A DNA stretch of 64,000 nt from Mimachlamys varia (GCA_947623455.1 OX392530.1:29729405-29793404), one strand, 5' to 3'; positions 29,741 to 44,100 are shown, counted from the stretch's first letter. The notes: generated by a model not told the origin, from the letters alone. Translations and numbers: made by a program.

Positions 29741-31429
29741 TTTAAATTTCTCCTGTTTTATATTCATTGAGAAATGTTTGGAGTAGAATGGAAGCTAGAT
29801 TCGATTGGAGAACTAAATGTCAGACATTTAAAGACAATTGTATGTAAAAAATATCTTCAGTGTTTCAAATTAAAGTGCGTAAAATTGTTAATAATTATAA
29901 GGTTCCTGATCGAAAATGTGGATGCCCTTTAAGCAATCAGGTTTGACCGTTCGCCTGTCATTGTTTTTCCTTTTGCACAGTATTGAAGGAAATAAGTCGA
30001 ATATGAAGTACTGTTAATCAGAATCAAACAATGTGCCGCTGACCAGACCTTAAGGTCACCAGGGCAAAGGTCAAGGACAAATTTTACATTTATTGGATTT
30101 AAACATTAGAAAAATAAAATTATGCTGCTCTTAACTGATAATAATTTTGCAATGACATTAAGAACTAAAGTTGGTTACAAATAAACAAGGTTGTAACTGA
30201 CCAAAACTGATTGTCATCGCGTCAAAGGCCATTGTAACATTTTGTTATGACATTATCGGCGAAATGATGGTCTAAATTAAATAAATTGTCTTCTGACCAT
30301 ACCTCAAGGTCACGGAGATCATATTTCAAGGTTAAAAATTATATTCTCGGAAATGGGTTTCTCTAACGATTGTGAGCTGTGTCACGTGGGTTTCTGGTGA
30401 TGGGTTAAATATAACATGTATTTACAGTATAATATTTTGTTATGACACTATGAAGGAAATTTGATCAGAATCAAACAAGGTGACAAATGACTAAACCTCA
30501 AGGTCGTAAGGTCTAATACCGCAAAAGTATAGTGCTGTCTTCCGTTGAATTACAAGGTTAAATGATTGAAAATAAACGTTGAATAAAATATAAGGTTTGC
30601 ATCTTTCTTCGATTGATTTCATGGGGTGATGAATTGAGTTGATCTTGAAACAAATTCAACACGAACTGTTCATTTCAATTTGTTTTAATCTTAACTCAAT
30701 TCATCACTCAATGAAGCAAAGTTGGTCAGATTTCAACTGACCAAACTTCAACGACATCAGATAAAAGGTCAATATCAAACTTTTAAATTTATTTACTTTA
30801 TTATTATTTGTTATGACATCAGAAAGTTTATTTCGTCAGAAGATGTCAACTAATCAAATATCAAGGTCATTATCGGACCAAAGGACATGTTCATATTTTT
30901 CTGTGTTGTAGATATGAGCAGGTTGATTTGTGTAAAAGGTACGAATACAAAAAAATTCATGCATGGTGAATTTTCAACCCAAAACATTATTTTTGTCCGA
31001 AATTGAGGCCGCTCTTGCTGTTTTTACGATTTTGTTAATTAATTGGGCCATGTTAAAGTTTTCTGTTTAAGTCTATGCTGAGCTTTATTTCTCTCACAAT
31101 ACATAAGCTATCAATGACATGATGAATACACATATTTCTGTTTTATATTCATCTCAATACATCTTTCAAATTCCAAGTTCCAGCTTAGATTTACAGTTAT
31201 TAACTTACCATGACCAAAGGTATAAGATAGAGAAACTCCACCTAAGCGGTTTTTTAATTTGGTAAAGCCTGCAGCTTAATGGTTTTTCAAAACTCTGAAA
31301 ACCCTTGGGTAATTTCTCCCTATCTTTCATCCCATGGTAATGAAAGAGTTCAATATAATAATTTCCTAGACTTATACAGATCCTATAGGCCTCTTTTTAG
31401 GAAGCTAAAGGGAAGCTACTCTAAATATT
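29741..31429. repeat. Intergenic region with ~6 diverged repeats carrying CTCAAGGTCA
   Basis: Diverged copies of a roughly 150-200-bp unit occur at about 30000, 30150, 30250, 30440, 30720 and 30820. They share 'gacat.a...aaatttgatcagaatc', then AACTGACCAAACCTCAAGG and TCA. A separate foldback element (30618-30715) has arms GGTGATGAATTGAGTTGATC and its inverse. No gene was recognised. Confidence 0.6.
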
Positions 31430-31540
31430 AAAAATACTCGCGCCTAACACCACAGATATCCCACAATGCATTGCCCACATACTTCGAAGAAGAACATTTT
31501 CATGGTTTTGTACACAAGTCCTGTCTAATAGAGGGAAAAT
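31325..31540 (+). promoter_or_regulatory. Putative IFT74 promoter and 5' UTR exon
   Basis: The sequence CATCCCATGGTAATG (31329-31343) resembles an imperfect RFX X-box. ATCCCACAATGCATTGC (about 31457-31473) resembles the ZNF143/THAP11-type promoter element known from metazoan promoters. The first exon ends at 31540 with the donor GTAAGC. A small upstream reading frame of eight codons starts at 31502 (MVLYTSPV) and ends just before the main start. All regulatory assignments are by eye. Confidence 0.4.
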
Positions 31541-34500
31541 GTAAGCGTCATTGTTTCTTGATATCAAGTTCATTATATGAGTGATATATTTGTGCATTTT
31601 TCAAATGTACAAATATATCTGGTTTTGGAAATTACGCCGTAAGAAAGTTGTTTTCTTTCTGAAATCGTCGACAAATTTCAAGATCTGTCTTGCGTTTACC
31701 TTGGCGACAGTTTGCAATCGGCTTGATATGGGATTTTTTGTCAACTTGTCAACGTCGTTTTAATTAATCGTACATACATTATAGAAAAAACAAAAACAAT
31801 AATTGCCATTATTGGAAAATCAATTGGTTTGATTTCGAATTACGATTTGTTTATAAAAGAAGAAGATGCGGGGGGGGGGGGGGGGGGGGGTTACAAAAAT
31901 GTAACTGTATTGCAGTAGTAATCAGCTGAGAGCACTGTGCGGTTGCAGGAAAGTGTTTCAATGAAAAAATAATCTTCAGTTTGTTGAAGGTGGCTCACTA
32001 TATGTAGAACTTATCAGAAGCTGAAATACATGTACTTCATACAGGCAAACTCAAATGGCAATAGTGTTTAATAGTATGGGTTTTAGTTCAATAATTGTTT
32101 AAATTTCATCAAGACTGTACTGTATAGTAAACATTTAATTTTTTATTCAAGGAGTGGAAGAGTACCAACTGCTAGTGGGGGTCGTCCCAAGACAGGAGCG
32201 AGGGGAGCACTGGGAACAGGTATTGCATTTTGACAACAAATTAATGTTTTGGGTTTCCTTATAAGAGAGCATAATCTGTAGCATCTCCATTTTGATTTTG
32301 AAATTTAACCTCTTCGATGCTACCATGCCCATTTTCAACCCTGAAGGGACCTTCTTGAGTCATCAAATACAATGTTTCCATACTTACACTCTATGCTTCC
32401 ATTATTGACGCTTTTTTTTTTGCTTTTTTTGATGGGGGGATACTCTAGATCTGCATGGTATTATCAGAAGGTGGTGAAGGCTATTTTGTTTATTTAATAC
32501 TGTGACTATTGTAGCTGCTGGGATACAACCAGGAACAGCTTCAAGATTGACCACAGCAATGGTAAATATGTCATTATAAATGTCTCAATAGACTGACCAC
32601 AGCAATGGTAAATATATCATTATAAAATGTATCAAAGATTAACCACAGCAATGGTAAATATGTTATTATTTAGCATCTTAAAGATTGTAAAGTGTATTCA
32701 TTCGTGTAAATGAGGAAGTTTTATGTGAGCTGGCATGATGTGGATATTATATATATAATGTGAACACTGTACAATTATAAATTTTATAATTATACAATAG
32801 CAGTGACAAACAGGACCACCATTGAAAGTATCATTTTAATGTAAGAGAAATGGGAACAATCAGTGATATAGCAACTAGAAGTATAATTAGTGTAATGTCT
32901 TGGTTTAATCATAGTAAGAACAATTTATATTTCACAGAATCCCGGCACTGCTCGTCCAGGAACCAGAGGCGGTTCTTTGGGAGGGGGAGTTGGTGAGTAC
33001 AGGCAGTCATTGTATTCTCCTCCAATTTCCGAGTTTACAGTATACAGATACCATGTAAGAAACAGTGCTAAGATTAAAACAGAATTTAAAGGACAGAGTC
33101 CTAAGTGATAAGTAAGATTCTTTTGTAAAATATATTATTTTTCCATCTGTTAACAGCACTGAATGCCCAGGTGAAGGTTGTGGACCGCCCTATGACACAG
33201 CAAGGCCTGGGAGGCATGAAGACTGGAATCAAAGGTAATTCTGACTTCAAATCTTCTGTATGTTTTAAGTCACATTGTCATATTTAAATTTTTTTCAATG
33301 ACATGACAAAGTGAAACAGTTTGATATCTTAAATAAAAAATAGAGTAGTGTTTTGTTTATTATTAATTATTTATTGATTGTGATGTGGTATTATTTCAGG
33401 TTCAGGCCCACAGAGACAGGTCCAGGACAGAACTTACTTCCTAGGACTGATCAGGTACATATGGACAGGAGATGTTTGAATTTTGAATGTTTATTTTATT
33501 GTGTTTGTCTCAAAGGATTGTAGTGTTGTATTTTGACTGACATAACAGCTCCAGGTGTAGACTTGATACATGGACAAGACCTCATAAGTTGCTATTGCTT
33601 TTGTAAAGTTTGACCCAATTAAAACACTTTAAAATGACTGGTCCAAAATGAATGTTTTACAATACATAAAGATGCATTACACTAGTTTTATACACATATT
33701 TGCCTTTTTTTTTTTTGTTATTTTCATGCATGCTCAGAATTGAAGCATAAGTTGAATGTATGTTCTTGTGGGAACATAAATCCTGTTGAAATGGCATCTT
33801 GCAAGTTTTCTTGATCATTAATCATCATTAGATATAAGACTAGGAAGTGTTTAGCAAATGTGCTAATTTGAAAATACTGAATTCAAGGGTTCTGAATTAT
33901 AATCCGATCTTCCTCTTGAATAGGAAGAGTTGGCAAGTATATACTGTATATAAAATGTTTGTTAAATTGTTTTTGCAGGAGTAAAATCAATGAATTGAAT
34001 ACAGAGAACACCAGATTAAACAAAGAGATTGATAGTACACAGGACGAAAATTCCACATATCTGACGTATGAGAAAAGGTGAGTAGATTCTGTTTTCGCTC
34101 ATTTCAAAATCAAACTTGAATGTTGAATATAATTCAAATGGAGAGTGAAGCCTTACTTCTAGGTTGTAAGTACCTGTCGAGGTTCTCCTTGGACTCATTA
34201 ACCAGTTACCTATAAAAGTTCTGATTATGATGGATTGTTGCAAGAACATCAAATATTTGATATATGTAACAACATAAATCCAATCTGATTTAAATTATAT
34301 CTTGATCGCCGTGCTGTTCCGATAATTTCTCTCTGCTGTGTCAAGATCTGAGGACATCCCATAGGGGTCACGTTCAGATGACCTTTTGCATTAGCCAATC
34401 AAATAACTAATTTCAGAATCTGAAATGTGGATTTTTGAGGCGACAAAGTTTGCATAATCGCATCTGTATGATTAGTCATTTTGTCACCAAAAAGTTTAGG

Positions 34501-35144
34501 TGGAATAATGTGACATGTTTTGATGCATCTTCAGGTTCTGGCCTGATGTATGTGTTTTGAATTATTTGAAAATTCAACAAATTTTATTTGAAAATAAAAC
34601 ATAAAATGTAGATTCTAGTCAATTGACATGTAAATTTAATATGTCGCGAGACTACATAAAACCATTTTTTTTATAGAGCTGAACAGCTAGCGACAGAAAT
34701 CCGAGATCTACAAGGAGAATTGGGTGACTACAATACGGTAAGCACTTACTCGCACATAGTGAAGTATGTTCATGTATTTTAATTCAATGAAATAAAGATG
34801 CTCCTCTTGATTAAATTAAACATTCACTTAAGCAGAGAATGTCAGAGTTGAAGTGTTGTCATTAAGTCCATGATTCTAATCCTGTCTTGGGTTGCATCCA
34901 ACATAATTTCTATCTTTTGCCAATGATTCTGTAGTAAAAGTTATTTTACTAAATGTTTACTGTAGTGTTGAATATTTCCATTATTGATCATTGTAGCATC
35001 AAATGTGCTATAATAATGAAAGATTATCATCGCATATATATCAATACCCTGTACTCCATGTACATGTGTCTACTTGCGTTTCAGTTGGTGGATAAGTTAA
35101 CAACAGACGAAGACATCCAGGATGTTGAATTTGATCTTAATGAT
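31539..35144 (+). CDS. IFT74: IFT74 exons 1-9: basic N-terminus and first coiled coil
   Basis: This part contains [42 protein letters not shown] and the conserved [19 protein letters not shown]. The positively charged, flexible N-terminus is the part known in other species to bind acidic tubulin tails. Coiled coil starts at [17 protein letters not shown] and continues through SYEKRAE-like [19 protein letters not shown] to DYNTLVDKL. The exon at 32515-32561 has its last bases and donor triplicated. Introns 33455-33978 and 34078-34676 hold nothing notable. Confidence 0.93.
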
Positions 35145-38100
35145 GTAAGTCTGATTAAATTGAGTGAAACAGCAAAACCCCACTTACTCGAAATTGTGGG
35201 GACCTGATTAATTGTTAGAGGAATACATGGTATTCAAGTCTTCTGAGTTTGGTTGAATATGTACGAACTTGGTTCGAACCAGACAAGCTGATCGAAGAAT
35301 GAGGGGTATTCTAGTTAACCAGGATCGAGTAAGTGGGGTTTTACTGTAGTATTGAATCTAACTAAGGAATTTACCATAATCAAATGTATAGGGGTGGTAC
35401 CTGTATTATTCTCTCATCCCTACCGGTGTCATACTGGTCTGTCCAGGTAAATACACCCATGCTTACTGTGTGTGTATTCCCTCGCTGCCGGTGTAGGATA
35501 GCCACGCGCGCGCAATGATACAAAAGTAGGTCGCCGAACCGAAAGTAGATATATCTATAGATTTGTAAACACATCGTCTGCTCCATGTGCTAGGCCAGAT
35601 CTAATGTGAAATCAACAAGCAACACAAACAGTCGTCTTGAATCATTATTTGCTGGATCTTACATTCAAAATTGTTCCATTAACATAACAATTTCAAATCC
35701 AACACCAGCACCTCGTCGTCGTGTAAACATGATCGACAGTGACAGCGAGTAAACTAAACGTTGTTGACCTAAATATTGACGTCACACCACGTGCGGCTAC
35801 TAGCCTTGACTGAACATTCCTTTGATTTGTAGGTCATCGGTACTTTAAATTACATTGAATTAAGATATTTTAATATCTTTTTTATTTTTGATATAAATTA
35901 TGTAAAAAAAAACACGTTCTTTTATTGTTTTTTATTAATAAAACATAGAACTATATTTTCACGTGAAAGGACACACTAGCTTGGCCGACATCAAGTGATT
36001 TGGCTTCGCTTGCAATGACAGGGCTGCTGAAACAACGTTAGACTGTGGAAATGAATGGTTCCCTTCGTTTTTAGAACAGCAAACGTCGTTTGCATATATG
36101 GGGTATGGTAAATCGATTGGCGCTGTTCTTTTTTTATTAAATGCAGTAGGAAAAAAGTTTGGATTTAGAAAAAATGGCGTCTATCTGAGAAAGCTATCGA
36201 CAGATAGTGCCTATTTTTGCATATTTTAGGTTGGGGAATGAGAGAAAAATACTCAATCATATGTGGTTCATGTAGGATAGGGATATTCCACCCGAGGGGT
36301 CACAAAATGTGGTAAAACCCGAGGCTCCGCCGAGGGGGTTTTACCACATTTTGTGACCCCTCGGGTGGAATATCCCTATCCTACATGACCACATATGATA
36401 GAGTCTTATAATATATCATTGATGTAGGTTTAAAACTAGATCTGTCTGCCAAAGATTTTCAATTTTGGGGTGGGGTCTATGAAAAAAGTGTCTCTAACTC
36501 CCATTTTGTAGTAATAGTACTGGATCAGTGTTTATGGTATCAAACATTCTCCGGCATATGTGTTCTATTTAACAATGTGGATGTTTCATGAATTCTTCTC
36601 AAAAAAGAATTATCTATCATTCCTTAATTTGTGATATTGAAAGCACATATTTCAATACACTAAATGATAATACCCTTTGTATCCTGATGTGTTTTTTCTA
36701 TGTTCAGCTGAGGAATGGTAATGAGAGAGAGACAAAAAAGATAGAAGAATTATTTGAAGTGAAGAAAACGTGAGTATAATTTATTAATAGTACATGTACT
36801 CAAGAACATCCAAGTGTGCTAAAGTAAGTGTTTACAATATACAATAAATGTTGATGGTCAAATTGAGGTGTTGCAACCAACCTGGTGGTCTGCATTCTTT
36901 TGCAGAGTTATGGCCCTTTTATCAACAAAAAGTATAATTTTTCTTTATTTTCTTTGCAATAACAGCAACAATTATCATCTGATTTTCTCGAAACTTGGTA
37001 ACAAGATTAAATGCTTAATGGGCTTGGTAAAGTTCAATAGCCACTTTTGGCTAATGTTATTTGGCAGAGTTATAGCCACTTGATTTACATTTCTGTGTAA
37101 TCATTGCAACAAGTATTATCCAATTTCTGTGTACCAAGAAATATGTCTTGTATCTACATCATGAACATTTTATCTACAATATGATTACCCTCTTATAATT
37201 ACGAAAGGGGGGAAAGCGGGGGATATCAATTTTACGAATTAGATTGTTATATTATGTTTATTTGTCACTTATATAGTGATGTTATTATGCATGGAAATGC
37301 ACCTTCAGGAATATATATTCTGGTTGTGTTGATTTATAGCAAGGAGGAGGCTATTCAGCAGCTGGACCAGGAACTCGATCAGGAGAAGAGGATGGCAGAC
37401 AACCTTGTCAATGATATGGTATGTCTGCTGAGTAGCCGTTTTCTGATGCACAATATTCAAAGTATCTATGAAGACAAATTTTACAAAAATTACGAGAAAT
37501 GTGGAATTTTGAAATCTGGTTTCCATACAGAATTAATTTAAAGACAATTTCAGAACAGCAACCCAAAATTGGTTCTTAATTTGTGGATCACATTATGATA
37601 AAACAAAGTTTTATTTCTTAGAATCCCGAGATGAGAGAAAAGTATGTGAAGCTGAAGGATATGAATGAACACATGCTGCGACAGCTAGAAAAGGGCCAAC
37701 AGGAACTGGACGTCCTCAACTCAAAGATTGAAACACAGCAAGAGGTGTGTGTCACGATTCTACGGAATAAACGTACATACTTTAATGATACAGAACATTT
37801 TGCTAACATACAATTAAATTTCTCTTTTCAGGTCATCTGACCTGAACAAAAAATATGTATTTATAGTCAGATGACTGTTAAGGCCAATGGGCCTCTTGTT
37901 TAAGTTATAGATAGGATTCCATCATTTGCAAAGCCATATAACATAGATCAGAACATGATATTGACTGTGCTCTACAAGTGTGCCCATAACAAACATTCTG
38001 ACAGAAATGCCCCCCCCCCCCTCCCTCACCAAGATCATTTAAATAAGATGCCATATCAACAGGCTATATAAGAGACAATGTACAGACTATGTAAGCACAT

Positions 38101-41100
38101 AGTTATTGCAAACAGACTATGTAGTAGGACAGCTACTTGATAGGACTGTGTATGTTTTGTATAGGTTTTTATTAATTTTAATATATTGCTTGGTGACTTA
38201 ATGTTGATTTAATTTACAGGAATTGTCCTTATCACAAGTCAAACAAGAAGCTGGTAAGTATGAATGGTCTCCCTTTGAAGATGCATCAAATCATCTTTAT
38301 ACACTGGTTTGATGTTCAGTGTGAATAACTAATCCTAGAATGTAGTATAAATGTTCTTTTTGATGTATTATTAATCTTTTTGATAAGTGTACTGTAAAGC
38401 AGTTATATATTTCGCTGGGATTTATTTTGCTATATTTGTGTTTTCACCAAATCTTCAAATCCTAAACACAAATAAAATATATAGCACAACACTGATGTTA
38501 TGAAGAGATGTCAAAGAACTGTATCATAACATGGTGAAAATATAATTCAAAAAGGTTACCAGTATATTTCAATGTACAGTATACTTTAGTCGACTTAGCA
38601 ATAGAAGTTGGGATATAAGACATATTTTGATAATAAATGATAGTGGTATTCCGACTAAACCATTGTGGGATGAAGGAACTGACCGATAAATCAATTACAA
38701 TTTTCATGATCGACTTTACTCTGTTTACTAAAGTAAATTATAGGAATCCGTGCATCAACATTTGAAAATTTAACTGATTCCTAACACTAACAAATAAATA
38801 CATGTCAAAAACCTGTCTGTTCAAATGTGACTATTAGCCACGGTACATGTAGTGAGGTATAGTAGGCTGTCAGTCAAATGACACAAACAATAGTTTGTAA
38901 AATCATGATAAGTATAAAAGCATTTAATTGATTATAACTCACTTTTATTACATATTCTACTAGTACTAGCTGAGCGAAGTCACTGGGGCATGACGATAGT
39001 CCGGACATTAATATATTGTAAACGCTTATTGTTATTGGCATGCTGCATACCTGTTTTCAAACGAATTTGCCCTCAAACAATTAGACCCAAAATACATTGC
39101 ACAGCAAAGTGGATAAGTGCTAGCAGTCTTGTAATTATGTTTTATGAATTGTCTGCAATAGCGGAAGCAGGAGGACTCGCTGGAAATCTGAATATATGGT
39201 AGTGAAGTGGACCGAAAACCACTCAAATAATTGGGTACAGGTGGTGTACAGCAAAATTTCCATCCGGCAAATATGTTACATAAACACCACAATATTAAAA
39301 TGGTATATTCTATATTCATACATTAAAATTCTCCAAGTCATGGATATAAAATATAACCTTTCTTTATTTGTCTAATGTATTTTTGAAATTATAAAACATG
39401 TATGACTTGACCTCCCAGTTTTAGAGTCACATTATTTTGTAATTCTGTTTCTAGTGAGACTTTACGAGCAGCTTAACGAGTTGGAGTCTAAGAGAGACAG
39501 TCTGATAGAGGAAACAAAATCTACGGTGTCACCGGCCGAGGAACGGGAACGCCTTCTGAAACAGGTCAAAGAGGACAACCAGGAGATCGCCAGTGTAGAG
39601 AGACAGTACGTACATTAAACACTGTTTAGTATAACATGGTATAGTGGTGATCGTCAGTGTATAGAGACAGTATGTACATTAAACACTGTTACTATAACAT
39701 GGTATAGTGGTGATCGTCAGTGTAGAGAGACAGTACGTACATTAAACACTGTTTAGTATAACATGGTACAGTGGAGATCGTCAGTGTAGAGAGACAGTAC
39801 GTACATTAAACGCTGTTTAGTATAACATGGTATAGTGGTGATCGTCAGTGTAGAGAGACAGTACGTACATTAAACACTGTTTAGTATAACATGGTACAGT
39901 GGAGATCGTCAGTGTAGAGAGACAGTACGTACATTAAACACTGTTTAGTATAACATGGTATAGTGGTGATCGTCAGTGTAGAGAGACAGTACGTACATTA
40001 AACACTGTTTAGTATAACATGGTATAGTGGAGATCGTCAGTGTAGAGAGACAGTACGTACATTAAACACTGTTTAGTATAACATGGTACAGTGGAGATCG
40101 TCAGTGTAGAGAGACAGTACGTACATTAAACACTGTTAGTATAACATGGTATAGTGAAGATCGTCAGTGTAGAGAGACAGTACGTACATTAAACACTGTT
40201 TAGTATAACATGGTATAGTGGAGATCGTCAGTGTAGAGAGACAGTATGTACATTAAACACTGTTTAGTATAACATGGTATAGTGGAGATCGTCAGTGTAG
40301 AGAGACAGTACGTGCATTAAACGCTGTTTAGTATAACATGGTATAGTGGAGATCATCAGTGTAGAGAGACAGTATGTACATTAAACGCTGTTTAGTATAA
40401 CATGGTATAGTGGAGATCATCAGTGTAGAGAGACAGTATGTACATTAAACACTGTTTAGTATAACATGGTATAGTGGAGATCGTCAGTGTAGAGAGACAG
40501 TATGTACATTAACTGTTTAGTATAACATGGTACAGTGGAGATCGTCAGTGTAGAGAGACAGTATGTACATTAACTGTTTAGTATAACATGGTACAGTGGA
40601 GATCTTCAGTGTAGAGAGACAGTACGTACATTAAACACTGTTTAGTATAACATGGTACAGTGGAGATCGCCAGTGTAGAGAGACAGTATGTACATTAACT
40701 GTTTAGTATAACATGGTACAGTGGAGATCTTCAGTGTAGAGAGACAGTACGTACATTAAACACTGTTTAGTATAACATGGTATAGTGGAGATCGCCAGTG
40801 TAGAGAGACAGTATGTACATTAAACACTGTTTAGTATAACATGGTATAGTGGAGATCGTCAGTGTAGAGAGACAGTATGTACATTAAACGCTGTTTAGTA
40901 TAACATGGTATAGTGGAGATCGTCAGTGTAGAGAGACAGTATGTACATTAAACACTGTTTAGTATAACATGGTACAGTGGAGATCGCCAGTGTAGAGAGA
41001 CAGTACGTACATTAAACACTGTTAGTATAACATGGTACAGTGGAGATCGTCAGTGTAGAGAGACAGTACGTACATTAAACACTGTTTAGTATAACATGGT

Positions 41101-44100
41101 ATAGTGGAGATCGCCAGTGTAGAGAGACAGTATGTACATTAAACACTGTTTAGTATAACATGGTATAGTGGAGATCGTCAGTGTAGAGAGACAGTACGTG
41201 CATTAAACGCTGTTTAGTATAACATGGTATAGTGGAGATCGTCAGTGTAGAGAGACAGTATGTACATTAAATGCTGTTTAGTATAACATGGTATAAATTT
41301 ATTTGGCATGGAGTTTTATATCAGTTTGTTGACGGTGAAAGATTTTCTCTATTTAAAAACTACTTAAAACTCATTAGTCATTAATATAAAGACATATCTT
41401 ATGTGAGTGGGGTAGCTTTCATTCTCCTAGTCTTAGCTGGATGTTGCCATGTTGGATTCAGGAATTCCTTCTCTGTCATTGATAAATAACATTTGTTTGT
41501 AGGACAAAGGAGATCAGAGAGAAAATTGAGCAGATGGAAGAAGAAAGCAGACAACTTGATATTGATATAGAGGAGAATCAGGGTAGGTTGAGTAAAAGCA
41601 GGAGAATGAAATCACGGTATAAAGTCAAATTGTAAATCCTCAACAATGATGGCCTATTACGATATATTTGCAAATCTGGAGATGAGCAATGGTTTGAAGG
41701 AGGACTAATGTTCACTTGCATATAAGGCCTAGTTGTCAAATTAATTCACAAAGCAGACAAAATGTTTGATTGGCTTGGGCACATGTTTATGTTTACCAGA
41801 AAAAAACATCGGTAAAATGTGCCTTATTTATGCACATTTGTTCGAAAATCGCTGACAATAATATTGCACATCATGAGTACTACACGTTATTGTGTAGTTT
41901 AACACTAATGTGTAAAAATAGGACAGTGTACGCAAGTTATACGAGGTTTTCAATTGCCTTCCCGAGGGCCATCCATTACTTAAGTTCTGCAATCAAACTG
42001 TGTGTTTGAACTATTTGAAACCTGTGTAAGAAAGGTTCGAATTATCAGTAGCCTAAAAATTATTATTTTCATCGCTTAAAAGATGTGTTCGAACTATCCG
42101 CCTATTGTAACTGACCGAAGATTTATCGTGTATGTAAAGGAAGACCATTTTACAAATACAAAAGATGAAATTAGGCTCATATGGAAAAAGATTGGTTTAT
42201 TTAATGTAAATGCAGAGGACAAGGGATGGAGAGAGGGGCTCGGATGGGGGGGAGGGGTTCTAAGCAGACACAGATTCACATAGAGGATTCTAAACTGCTA
42301 TAAACAACAAAGGTCATGTCTTTTTTCAGGTGAAAGAAATCAGAAATACAAAGAACTGAAGAAACGAGAGGAAACGATGGATGGTAAATATAACTGATCA
42401 TCAAAATAATGTTTGTAAAATAACAGGTAAGAAGGTAAACATCGAAACTGCATTGGGACATATTTTGTTTGATTTACAATAGTTTATTTCTTTGTTGATC
42501 AGCAAATAATTTCTGGTGGTTATGATTAATAATAAATACACTTAAAATGAAAGTAAGTCCACAAGCCATGTGAAAACCCTCACAATAAAATTCTTATTAG
42601 AAGGGTATGACATTAATTGGCATGAAGAAAGAAAGTTTTGATTTGACATTTGTTCAGTCTATTTTTGATGAAGTCACACTTTAGCACTAGCAGGGAGTAT
42701 ATCTGTCATTGTTTCTGTAGTTTTAATTTGATTTATTTGTGTGGTCACTCCGAACTGTTTGACATACTGACATGACAAGGTAACTAACTAATATATGAGT
42801 CTACAAGACAAGTGAAATATACAATAATTATAATAAATTAACACATTCTTTCCATTTCAGAATTTCTCAATACTTTCGAAGAATCTAAAATGCAAGAAGG
42901 GGTAAGTTAACATCACTAGTTAAAAACTTTTCAGTATAATTAAATGTGTAGAATATTCATGACTTTAATATTTCATTATTAAAAGCTTAATTAATAAAAT
43001 GTCGGTAGAATTTTGTGGAATTTTTAAAAGTAACACAAGATAGATATTTGTTCTCAAAAATACTTTTTAGAGATTGGTTAAGATTGCTGAAGTTTTTATT
43101 GTTATACATAAAAGTGCTTTCTCTGGTTTTCATTTTCTGATTTTCCTGTTTCTGAAGTGTGCTCGAGCTAATTTTCCTTTGTGTTATTTCAGCAAAGAAT
43201 TAATCAACTAGAACAGAATGTTGTCAGTATCCTGGAACACATAAGTCGGGTAAGTGGAAACTGTCTATAACATTTAGATAACGGTTGTAATTGGTTATCC
43301 TGATACACATTAGTCGTGTAAAGAGGAAATTTGTTTACATTTAGATAACCGCAGTAATAATGTCTTGAATTGGTTATCCTGAAACACATTAGTCAGACAA
43401 GTGGAAACTGTCTTTAACATTTAAATAACAGTAGTAATTAGTTACCCTGAAACACAGTAGTCGGGTAAAGAGGAAATGTGTTTTGCATTTAGATACAGGA
43501 AATAGGTATTAAATGATATCTGAAATTTGTTATCCTGGAACATCAGTTGGTCGAGTAGTACAAGTGTTGTTTTTTTTTCGGATTGGATAGTATGTAGAAT
43601 TTCATGCAGTTTCACGCATCATGACTTTGTTGCTCTTTCAGAATATGAGTCGATTCTCACATCTACCAAGTCCACAAGAGCTGGCAACAATGAAACAAGA
43701 CTTAGACTTCAAAACCGGAGAGATGAAAAAATCAGAAACTACCACCTTCGGACTAGCAGCAGGTTGGTATACTTATCCCAAGACGTTACATTTGGAAATC
43801 AGTTGGTCCTTCCAGACTGTGGCCCATGTTCAAATACATGTTAATATGAATTGTCTTTGCTACTAAAAACAAAATAAAAGGCATTCTATTAAATAATAAT
43901 CATACAAGATGTAACTCAAGTTAAATAGAATGTCCTCGCTCCCCTAGGATCACCGCAGGTGTTGTTATAAACATGTTCCTGTCTTCTAATGATCTTGTCC
44001 ATGCTTAAACCTTCTGAAAGGTCTTCACAGACCATTCATAGCTTTTGTAGTCATGTACTTTCAATGGCATCTGTATGCATCCATCAATATATTTCTGCAA

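Noticed and set aside
29497..29767. Minus-strand frame with poly-His
   Set aside because: It arises from the ATG/ATGATG microsatellite after the LINE.
41770..42283. Plus-strand frames of 79 and 66 residues in IFT74 intron 15
   Set aside because: They lie inside an intron with no recognisable domain and no splice or codon-use support.
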